Part shown: piece by piece, positions 57,799 through 64,000 of the stretch
Layout: each line of letters opens with the position of its first letter
How positions within the stretch are numbered: position 1 is the stretch's first letter
From: Streptomyces sp. TLI_146
GTDB taxonomy: Bacteria; Actinomycetota; Actinomycetes; Streptomycetales; Streptomycetaceae
NCBI RefSeq assembly: GCF_002846415.1
Contig: NZ_PJMX01000001.1
Span: 4,092,001 to 4,156,000, forward strand
Direction: 5' to 3'
DNA length: 64,000 nucleotides
Made by a program: the position numbers and the translations under genes
Notes under the pieces: generated by a model
Told to the model about the DNA's origin: nothing
Database searches by the model: none
What the model saw: the letters and a program-made list of their open reading frames with translations, nothing else

Positions 57799-57910
57799 TC
57801 AGGGGCGCGGGGAACTGCGCGACCAGCCACGCACGGTCCGCACCCGTAAGACGTCGTTCTTCACCTGCGGGCCGGTGGGGGCTGGTCACGCAGTTCCCCG
57901 CGCTCCTGAA
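57799..57910. repeat. Tail-to-tail pair of the dispersed repeat
   Basis: A - copy (57799-57845) is followed by a + copy (57860-57910), the opposite order to the other pairs. It lies upstream of the ABC-F gene and downstream of ispE. Confidence 0.8.
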
Positions 57911-57955
57911 AGCCTGGTGGCTGAGCCCGAGACACACCCCGCCCCAGCCCCCAGC

Positions 57956-58861
57956 TCAGGCAGACACGATCGTCGCCCCGGGCGCCGGGGACACGGCCGC
58001 CCTCGCGGAGCGGCACGTGTCGGATGTCGTCAGGGCGGTCGCGATCTTTTCGGCGGATGCCGCGTCCTGCGCCAGGAAGGCGGTGGTCGGCCCGGACCCT
58101 GAGACCAGGGCCGCCAGCGCACCCGCCTCCACGCCCACCGCCAAGGCGCTCGCCAGGGACGGCCGCAACGACAGGGCCGCGGCCTGGAGGTCGTTGGTGA
58201 GCGCGCCCGCCAGGGCGACGGCGTCGCCCGAGCGCAGCGCGTCCAGCAGTACCGGATCCGCCTCCGGCGCCCCCGCGTCCGGCGTCAGGCGGTCGAACTC
58301 CCGGTACACCGCGGGCGTGGACAGCCCCCCGTCCGCCGCAGCGAACACCCAGTGGAAGGAGCCCCCCACCTCCAGGACGGAGAGCTTCTCGCCCCGGCCC
58401 GTGCCCAGCGCCGCCCCGCCGACCAGGCTGAACGGGACGTCGCTGCCCAGCTCCGCGCAGATGTCGAGGAGCTCCGCACGCGACGCCCCCGTACCCCACA
58501 GCGCGTCGCACGCGACCAGCGCCGCCGCGCCGTCCGCGCTGCCGCCCGCCATGCCGCCCGCGACCGGGATGTCCTTGGCGATGTGGAGGTGGACGTCGGG
58601 CGCAAGGCCGTACCGCGCGGCGAGCAGCTCGGCCGCCCGCGCCGCCAGGTTCGTACGGTCCAGGGGGACCTTGTCCGCGTCCGGGCCGGAGCACGTGATC
58701 CGCAGCGAGTCGGCCGGGGTGGCCGTGACCTCGTCGTACAGGCCGACCGCGAGGAAGACGTTGGCCAGGTCGTGGAAGCCGTCGGGCCGGGCCGGGCCGA
58801 CCGCGAGCTGGACGTTGACCTTGGCGGGGACCCGGACCGTGACCGCCCCCGGCTGCGTCAC
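57956..58861 (-). CDS. ispE: 4-diphosphocytidyl-2-C-methyl-D-erythritol kinase
   Basis: 301 residues; the GTG at 58861 overlaps the ksgA stop by four bases (GTGA). It phosphorylates CDP-methylerythritol in the MEP isoprenoid pathway. Motifs: VPAKVNVQLAVGPARPDGFH, the GHMP kinase loop KDIPVAGGMAGGSADGAAAL and SGSGPTTAFL. It closes the rpfB-ksgA-ispE operon. Confidence 0.96.
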   Translation of the reverse strand: MTQPGAVTVRVPAKVNVQLAVGPARPDGFHDLANVFLAVGLYDEVTATPADSLRITCSGPDADKVPLDRTNLAARAAELLAARYGLAPDVHLHIAKDIPVAGGMAGGSADGAAALVACDALWGTGASRAELLDICAELGSDVPFSLVGGAALGTGRGEKLSVLEVGGSFHWVFAAADGGLSTPAVYREFDRLTPDAGAPEADPVLLDALRSGDAVALAGALTNDLQAAALSLRPSLASALAVGVEAGALAALVSGSGPTTAFLAQDAASAEKIATALTTSDTCRSARAAVSPAPGATIVSA

Positions 58862-59718
58862 TTCTTCGCCTCCGCGATCCGCGCGAACTCCTCCACCGTC
58901 AGCGCCTCGCCGCGCGCCTGCGGCGAGATCCCGGCCGCGACCAGCGCCTCCTCGGCGAGCGCGGCCGAACCGGCCCAGCCGGCCAGCGCGGCCCGCAGGG
59001 TCTTGCGGCGCTGGGCGAAGGCCGCGTCCACCACCGCGAAGACCTCCGCCTTGCTGGCGGTGGTCGCCACCGGCTCGGTGCGCCGCACCAGCGAGACCAG
59101 GCCCGAGTCGACGTTCGGGGCGGGCCAGAAGACGTTGCGGCCGATGGACCCGGCGCGCTTGACCTCCGCGTACCAGTTGGCCTTCACCGACGGCACGCCG
59201 TACACCTTGTTGCCGGGCTTCGCCGCGAGCCGGTCCGCGACCTCCGCCTGGACCATCACCAGGGTGCGCTCGATCGTCGGGAAGCGGTCCAGCATGTGCA
59301 GGAGGACGGGCACGGCCACGTTGTACGGAAGGTTCGCGACCAGTGCGGTCGGGGCGGGCCCCGGCAGCTCCTGGACCACCATCGCGTCGGAGTGGACCAG
59401 CGCGAAGCGGTCCTTCTTCGCGGGCAGCCGGGCCGCGATCGTGCCGGGCAGCGCGCCCGCGAGGACGTCGTCGATCTCGACGGCCGTCACCCGGTCCGCC
59501 GCCTCCAGGAGCGCCAGGGTCAGCGAGCCGAGGCCGGGCCCGACCTCCACCACGACGTCGTCGGGCCGCACCCCCGCCGTCCGTACGATCCGGCGGACCG
59601 TATTGGCGTCGATGACGAAGTTCTGACCGCGCTGCTTGGTGGGGCGTACGCCCAGCGCTGCGGCCAGTTCACGGATGTCGGCGGGGCCGAGGAGGGCATC
59701 GGGCTCAGTGGTGCTCAC
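58858..59718 (-). CDS. ksgA: 16S rRNA (adenine1518/1519-N6) dimethyltransferase
   Basis: 286 residues from a GTG at 59718, overlapping the rpfB stop by four bases. It dimethylates two adjacent adenines at the 3' end of 16S rRNA; loss gives kasugamycin resistance. Motifs: KQRGQNFVIDANT, VVEVGPGLGSLTLALLE, AVEIDD and the catalytic NLPYNVAVP. Confidence 0.97.
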   Translation of the reverse strand: MSTTEPDALLGPADIRELAAALGVRPTKQRGQNFVIDANTVRRIVRTAGVRPDDVVVEVGPGLGSLTLALLEAADRVTAVEIDDVLAGALPGTIAARLPAKKDRFALVHSDAMVVQELPGPAPTALVANLPYNVAVPVLLHMLDRFPTIERTLVMVQAEVADRLAAKPGNKVYGVPSVKANWYAEVKRAGSIGRNVFWPAPNVDSGLVSLVRRTEPVATTASKAEVFAVVDAAFAQRRKTLRAALAGWAGSAALAEEALVAAGISPQARGEALTVEEFARIAEAKK

Positions 59719-61040
59719 CGATACAGCCTACGGCCGCAGTGCGGCCACGGACTCGACCCCCGCTGTACGTAGAGCTTCTTCGCCCGGAACGTCTGCTCGG
59801 AGGCGCTGGCGTGCTGCGGCAGGCCGCTGCCGCCGAGGGCGTGCCAGGTCCGGCCGTCGAACTGGTAGAGCCCGCCGTAGTTCCCGGTCGGGTCGACCGC
59901 CCCGGGGCGCCCGCCGGACTCGCAGTGGGCCAGCCCGTTCCAGTCGAGGTGGTCGGCGCCGCCGACCGAGGTGGGCAGCGGCTTGGTGCCGACCCGGACG
60001 GTCTGGGTGACGGGCCTGCGCACCACGTGCTCGGCCACCTTCTTCGGCTTCTGCCGGACGCCGTCGACGATCCGCAGCGCGTAGGTGACCTTGCGGAAGC
60101 CCCGCTGCCCGGGCCGGTCGACGACCTCGGTCCCGGCGAAGAGCGAGTCGTCCTTCGTCTTCTCCACCTCGTACGGGATGGGCTCCTCGCGGACCTCGCG
60201 GGTGCCGGTGATCCGCATGACGGTGATCGTCTGGCCGTCGCGGGGGAAGGCGGCGGTCGGCACCGAGGTGGTGTCCTGGCCCCGCAGCGAGATCCCGGCC
60301 TCCTCGATGGCCTCGGCGACGGTGGCCGCGTTGGTGCGGATCGTGCGCTCGCGGCCGTCGGCGAGGAAGGTGACCTGGCGCTCGGTGCGCACGTCCAGAC
60401 CGATCCCGGCGCGGCCGATCTCGGAGGAGCGCGAGGCCGACAGATACGCGCCCTCGGCCCGCACCCCGAGCTGACGCAGGGCCCCGTCGACCGTCTGGGC
60501 GGTGGTCCACACCTGGCGGCGCCGGCCGTCGAGGGTGAGCGCGACGGGGCGGCCGTAGCGGACGACGACCTCGTCGCCGCCGGCCAGCCGCTCATGGCGG
60601 CCGGGCGCCACGATGTCGTGGTCGCCGACGCTCACGTGCTGGTCCGCGAGGAGCTCGTCGACGTCGTCCGCGAAGGTGTGCAGGGTGCGCGGCACCCCGT
60701 CGACGGTGAGCCGCACCGCCTTGTCGTTGGCGAGGAACGCGGTGGTCCCGCCCGCGAGGAAGGCGACCACCAGCGCCTGCGGGATGATCTTGCGCAGGGT
60801 GTCGGGCCCGGCCCCGAACAGCGCCCCGGCGCTCCTGCGCCGCCGCGCGGCCCGCCGCGCCCCGGCCCGCGAACCCTCGTCCCGGCCCGCGCCCTGCCTG
60901 GGGCCGGGCACCTCGGCCGGCTGCGTCTCGTACGTGTCGTACGAGGGCGGCGCGCCCTCGGCGTACGGCGGCTCGGCGGTTCTGGTCGCCGCGCGGCGGC
61001 CGCCGCGTGCGGCACGGTGACTGCCCTGCGTATTGCTCAC
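59715..61040 (-). CDS. rpfB: RpfB-type resuscitation-promoting factor
   Basis: 441 residues from a GTG at 61040 (TGGAG four bases upstream); an ATG at 61085 lacks a binding site. A basic cytosolic tail, a membrane anchor/signal helix (about 90-108, PQALVVAFLAGGTTAFLA), three DUF348 repeats (about 110-300), a G5 domain (about 300-365) and the C-terminal lytic transglycosylase domain WNGLAHCESGGRPGAVDPTG with the catalytic Glu. It cleaves peptidoglycan during germination and regrowth. First gene of the operon with ksgA and ispE, an order shared by actinobacteria. Confidence 0.95.
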   Translation of the reverse strand: MSNTQGSHRAARGGRRAATRTAEPPYAEGAPPSYDTYETQPAEVPGPRQGAGRDEGSRAGARRAARRRRSAGALFGAGPDTLRKIIPQALVVAFLAGGTTAFLANDKAVRLTVDGVPRTLHTFADDVDELLADQHVSVGDHDIVAPGRHERLAGGDEVVVRYGRPVALTLDGRRRQVWTTAQTVDGALRQLGVRAEGAYLSASRSSEIGRAGIGLDVRTERQVTFLADGRERTIRTNAATVAEAIEEAGISLRGQDTTSVPTAAFPRDGQTITVMRITGTREVREEPIPYEVEKTKDDSLFAGTEVVDRPGQRGFRKVTYALRIVDGVRQKPKKVAEHVVRRPVTQTVRVGTKPLPTSVGGADHLDWNGLAHCESGGRPGAVDPTGNYGGLYQFDGRTWHALGGSGLPQHASASEQTFRAKKLYVQRGSSPWPHCGRRLYR

Positions 61041-61181
61041 GGCGCTCCAGAGTTCCGGCCGGTCGTCCCGTCGAGGCCGGGACATTAGCGGAGCGCCGGT
61101 CACCGTCCAAAGCGATTCGACTACGGAGCGTCGCCGCGCTACCCTGCGCTCGCCCAGTCGGAGCACCGCTGCCGTTATCGG

Positions 61182-62054
61182 TCAGTAATCGAAGGCGCGC
61201 GCGGTGTTGTCCGCGATGGCCGCGGCCAGCACGTCCTCGTGAATCGACTTCACCGCCGCCATGGCCCGCACCGTAATCGGAATGAGATACGGCGCATTGG
61301 GCCGTCCGCGGTACGGCGCCGGGGTGAGGAAGGGCGCGTCCGTCTCCACCAGGACCAGTTCGAGGGGTGCGACGGCGAGCGCGTCGCGCAGCGGCTGGGC
61401 GTTCTTGAAAGTCATGTTTCCGGCGAAGGACATGAAGTACCCGGATTCCGCGCAGAGTTCCGCCATTTCCGCGTCACCGGAATAGCAGTGGAAGACCGTG
61501 CGGTCCGGGGCGCCCTCTTCCCGCAGAATGCGCAGCACATCCGCGTGCGCCTCGCGATCGTGGATGACGAGCGCCTTTCCGTGCCGTTTGGCGATCTCGA
61601 TGTGTGCCCGGAACGAGCGTTCCTGGGCGGCCATGCCGTCGGCCCCGGTCCGGAAGTAGTCGAGCCCGGTCTCGCCGACGGCCTTGACGTGCGGGAGGGC
61701 GGCGAGCCGGTCGATCTCGGCGAGCGCGTCGTCGAGGGCGGCGTCGCCGCCGGGCTGCCGCGCCCCCTGGCGCGACCAGCCGTCGGGGTCGCCCAGGACG
61801 ATCCTGGGCGCCTCGTTGGGGTGCAGGGCGACGGCGGCGTGCACGTTCTCGTGCGCCTCGGCCGTGTCCGCCGCCCACTGGGAGCCCTTGAGGTCACAGC
61901 CCACCTGGATCACCGTGGTCACGCCCACGGAGGCGGCCTTGGTCAGGGCCTCCTCCACCGTGGTGGACTGCATGTCCAGGTGGGTGTGGGAGTCGGCCAC
62001 CGCCACACCGAGCGGTTCGGGCAGGGGCGGCGGGGCATCCTTGGCGGCACTCAT
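61182..62054 (-). CDS. tatD: TatD-family metal-dependent hydrolase
   Basis: 290 residues from the ATG at 62054. Metal-binding residues are in ADSHTHLD, HPNEAPR, GETGLDYF, HDREAH and HCYSGD. It is a 3'-5' exonuclease/deoxyribonuclease family used in DNA quality control. A 141-base gap to rpfB shows no clear promoter. Confidence 0.95.
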   Translation of the reverse strand: MSAAKDAPPPLPEPLGVAVADSHTHLDMQSTTVEEALTKAASVGVTTVIQVGCDLKGSQWAADTAEAHENVHAAVALHPNEAPRIVLGDPDGWSRQGARQPGGDAALDDALAEIDRLAALPHVKAVGETGLDYFRTGADGMAAQERSFRAHIEIAKRHGKALVIHDREAHADVLRILREEGAPDRTVFHCYSGDAEMAELCAESGYFMSFAGNMTFKNAQPLRDALAVAPLELVLVETDAPFLTPAPYRGRPNAPYLIPITVRAMAAVKSIHEDVLAAAIADNTARAFDY

Positions 62055-62084
62055 GGGGCCGATCCTATGAAAGGCCCCGGCCCG

Positions 62085-62498
62085 TCACTTCTTGTGGTGG
62101 TGCTGGAAGGGGTGCAGGAGGTCCGACAGGTGCCAGTGGTGCTCCGGCCGGGGCTCGCCCGCGGGCTCGGCCGCCGCCGGGGTGTCCGGCTCCGGGTCGC
62201 CCCCGGACCCCACGGGACCGGCGGGCGCCTGGTGGGTCGAGTGGTGCGCCAGCCACTGCTGCACGCTGGAGACCCGGCCGGCGCGCAGGGTGCGCACGAC
62301 GTGCCCGCCGCAGTTCAGACAGGTGGGGTGGGAGAGCGGTGACGGCACCCGTTCCCCGTTCGCCTTGTAGACCACGAACGGCTCCCCCTTGCCGTCCACG
62401 TAGTGCTCTATGTCGTACGCCTGCTCCCAGCCATACCCACACCTCATGCACGCGAAGGCGTATGCCTCGTGCGCCGTGGTCTCAGCGATCTCACTCAT
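62085..62498 (-). CDS. Small zinc-ribbon protein
   Basis: 137 residues; the ATG at 62498 has AGAGGAG eight bases upstream. Two Cys pairs, CMRCGYGW and CLNCGGH, form a four-Cys zinc ribbon in the first 65 residues. The tail is Pro/Ala-rich and ends in a His/Lys cluster (HHWHLSDLLHPFQHHHKK). It ends 30 bases before the tatD start. I recognise the type from actinobacteria but no function is known. Confidence 0.85.
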   Translation of the reverse strand: MSEIAETTAHEAYAFACMRCGYGWEQAYDIEHYVDGKGEPFVVYKANGERVPSPLSHPTCLNCGGHVVRTLRAGRVSSVQQWLAHHSTHQAPAGPVGSGGDPEPDTPAAAEPAGEPRPEHHWHLSDLLHPFQHHHKK

Positions 62499-62682
62499 AT
62501 GCCGGCTCCTCTTGTCCGCTGGACAAGCTCTTGCGAGCGCTCTCCTTGCGAGCGGGGGCGAAAGCGTCCCCCGGTCCATGGGACGCCTTTCGCCGCCAAA
62601 ACGCATCAGGGGCTGTCGAGTGTTGGTGCCGATTTGGCCTTTCCTAGGAAAAAGCCCCGGTGCGCGGCCTGCGCTTTACTTT

Positions 62683-63561
62683 TTACGATAGTCCTTTGCC
62701 ATCCGCGGGTGCCTGTCGTGCCGCGTTCTTTGCCGCCACGACCGCGTCGAACACCTCGCGCTTGGGCAGGCCCGCTTCGAGGGCCACGGCGGCGATCGCC
62801 TCCTTGCGCCGCTCCCCCGCCTCCTCGCGCACCTGCACCCGGCGCACCAGCTCCTCGGCGTCCAGCTCGGCAGGCCCGCTCTCGGCCGCGCCCTCCACCA
62901 CCACGGTGATCTCGCCGCGCACCCCGTCGGCGGCCCACTCGGCGAGGTCCTTGAGGCTGCCGCGCTTGACCTCCTCGTACGTCTTGGTCAGCTCGCGGCA
63001 GACGGCGGCGCGGCGCTCGGCGCCGAAGACCTCGGCCATCGCGGCGAGCGTGTCGTCGAGGCGGTGCGGGGCCTCGAAGTAGACGAGGGTGCGGCGCTCG
63101 TCGGCGACCTCGCGCAGCCGCCCGAGGCGCTCGCCCGCCTTGCGCGGCAGGAAGCCCTCGAAGCAGAACCGGTCGACGGGCAGCCCGGACAGGGCGAGCG
63201 CGGTGAGCACGGCCGAGGGCCCGGGTACGGCCGTGACCTTGATGTCCTTCTCGACGGCGGCCGCCACCAGCCGGTAGCCGGGGTCGGAGACCGACGGCAT
63301 CCCGGCGTCGGTCACGAGCAGCACGCGCGCGCCGCCCTCCAGCGCCTCGACCAGCTCGGGCGTACGGGCGGACTCATTGCCCTCGAAGTAGGAGACCACC
63401 CGCCCCGAGGTGTGGATGCCGAGCGCCCGGGTCAGGCCGCGCAGCCGCCTGGTGTCCTCGGCGGCGACGACGTCGGCCCGCTCCAGCTCGGCGGCGAGCC
63501 GCGGCGGCGCGTCCGCGATGTCGCCGATGGGGGTCCCTGCGAGTACGAGTGTTCCGGTCAC
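62683..63561 (-). CDS. rsmI: 16S rRNA (cytidine1402-2'-O)-methyltransferase
   Basis: 292 residues from a GTG at 63561 with GGAGG eight bases upstream. The SAM-dependent tetrapyrrole-methylase fold is shown by LAGTPIGDIADAPPRL, EDTRRLRGLT, TDAGMPSVSDPGYRLV and CFEGFLPRKAGER. It methylates C1402 in the 16S decoding centre together with RsmH. It is monocistronic and divergent from the mannosyltransferase gene. Confidence 0.96.
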   Translation of the reverse strand: MTGTLVLAGTPIGDIADAPPRLAAELERADVVAAEDTRRLRGLTRALGIHTSGRVVSYFEGNESARTPELVEALEGGARVLLVTDAGMPSVSDPGYRLVAAAVEKDIKVTAVPGPSAVLTALALSGLPVDRFCFEGFLPRKAGERLGRLREVADERRTLVYFEAPHRLDDTLAAMAEVFGAERRAAVCRELTKTYEEVKRGSLKDLAEWAADGVRGEITVVVEGAAESGPAELDAEELVRRVQVREEAGERRKEAIAAVALEAGLPKREVFDAVVAAKNAARQAPADGKGLS

Positions 63562-63656
63562 CCCGCCATCCTCCCAGCCCCGGGCGCCCCCGGTCGCCCG
63601 GGCGGGTTCTGGCCCGGCCACGGGACTCGCACAGGCGCTTTCCCTACGATGGCGCG

Positions 63657-64000
63657 GTGACCAGTACTGCGCCACACCCCCTTGAGGGCCATGACGCCGG
63701 AGATCCGCCGCCCGGCTGGCAGGACCGGCTGCGCCGCTTCGGCTACGCGGCCCGGCCGAGAATCGGCCTGCGCGACCGGCTGGTGCCGCCCTACACCCGG
63801 CCGTCCGGGCAGCTCTGGGCGGTGCTGAAGGTCTCCCCGCCGATGGCCGAGCGCCTGGTGCGCTGGTCGGCGTGGGGCGGGCCGCTGCTGGTCACGCTGG
63901 TCGCGGGGGTGCTGCGGTTCTGGAAGCTGGGCAGCCCGGACGCGGTGATATTCGACGAGACGTACTACGCCAAGGACGCCTGGGCGCTGATCAACCGCGG
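63657..64000 (+). CDS. pmt: Protein O-mannosyltransferase (Pmt), 5' part
   Basis: The first 114 residues are visible; the gene continues beyond 64000. From a GTG at 63657, the cytosolic N-terminus is followed by the first transmembrane helix (WGGPLLVTLVAGVLRFWKLG) and the GT-C acidic motif IFDETYYAKDAWALIN, the hallmark of dolichyl/polyprenyl-phosphate-mannose protein mannosyltransferases. In Streptomyces Pmt glycosylates exported proteins. No Shine-Dalgarno sequence is seen; TACGAT at 63645-63650 would place the transcript start at the GTG. Confidence 0.9.
   Translation, partial: MTSTAPHPLEGHDAGDPPPGWQDRLRRFGYAARPRIGLRDRLVPPYTRPSGQLWAVLKVSPPMAERLVRWSAWGGPLLVTLVAGVLRFWKLGSPDAVIFDETYYAKDAWALINR

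Overview
The window is a piece of a Streptomyces (or very close actinomycete) chromosome. Base composition is very GC-rich, third codon positions are almost always G or C, GTG and TTG starts are common, and the gene content and order (mfd; glmU-prs-rplY-pth; ppc; tam/tamR; galT-galE-galK; rpfB-ksgA-ispE; tatD; rsmI; pmt) match what is known of the conserved core of Streptomyces chromosomes. No prophage, insertion sequence, CRISPR array, rRNA or biosynthetic cluster was seen. One tRNA gene, tRNA-Gln(UUG), is present.

Layout. 1-9.5 kb: a truncated giant secreted DNRLRE/RHS-type wall protein, a Ser/Thr kinase with a small membrane protein, an HTH-N6-methylase protein divergent from a membrane-anchored tandem-repeat protein with an operator-like array between them, an HNH-nuclease lipoprotein and an MT0933-like antitoxin. 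9.5-17 kb: mfd, an acyltransferase, a SigE-like sigma factor with a small membrane partner, and a DUF2079 membrane protein. 17-25 kb: a MacB-like ABC exporter, an MFS exporter and a DUF485/acetate-type symporter pair. 25-31.6 kb: a coiled-coil protein and then the most unusual part of the window, two divergent two-gene operons built from polymorphic-toxin and immunity domains. These are a WHH nuclease fused to SUKH, an Imm35-deaminase-SUKH fusion, a YwqJ-type deaminase and a SUKH-3 protein, all apparently cytosolic. 32-44.4 kb: an orphan histidine kinase, tRNA-Gln, glmU-prs-rplY-pth, ppc, a desaturase with its TetR regulator, and a secreted FG-GAP protein. 44.4-57.7 kb: tam/tamR, two LuxR-type regulators with altered receiver domains, an acetyltransferase, the gal operon, two paralogous PQQ-propeller membrane proteins (one with an apparent frameshift) and an ABC-F ATPase. 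57.9-64 kb: the rpfB-ksgA-ispE operon, tatD, a zinc-ribbon protein, rsmI and the start of a protein mannosyltransferase gene.

How the genes work together. Most of the window is housekeeping: cell-wall precursor (glmU), PRPP (prs), translation (rplY, pth, ksgA, rsmI, tRNA-Gln), isoprenoid (ispE), anaplerosis (ppc), galactose use (galTEK) and transcription-coupled repair (mfd). Between these blocks are accessory signalling and conflict genes. A dispersed repeat of about 50 bp with the core GCGCAGTTCCCCGCGCCCCT occurs about 14 times in 3' intergenic spaces, often in inverted pairs that could act as bidirectional terminators. Several hairpin terminators, a perfect TamR-type palindrome and two other operator-like arrays are annotated. 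All functional assignments come from reading motifs; no database search was run.
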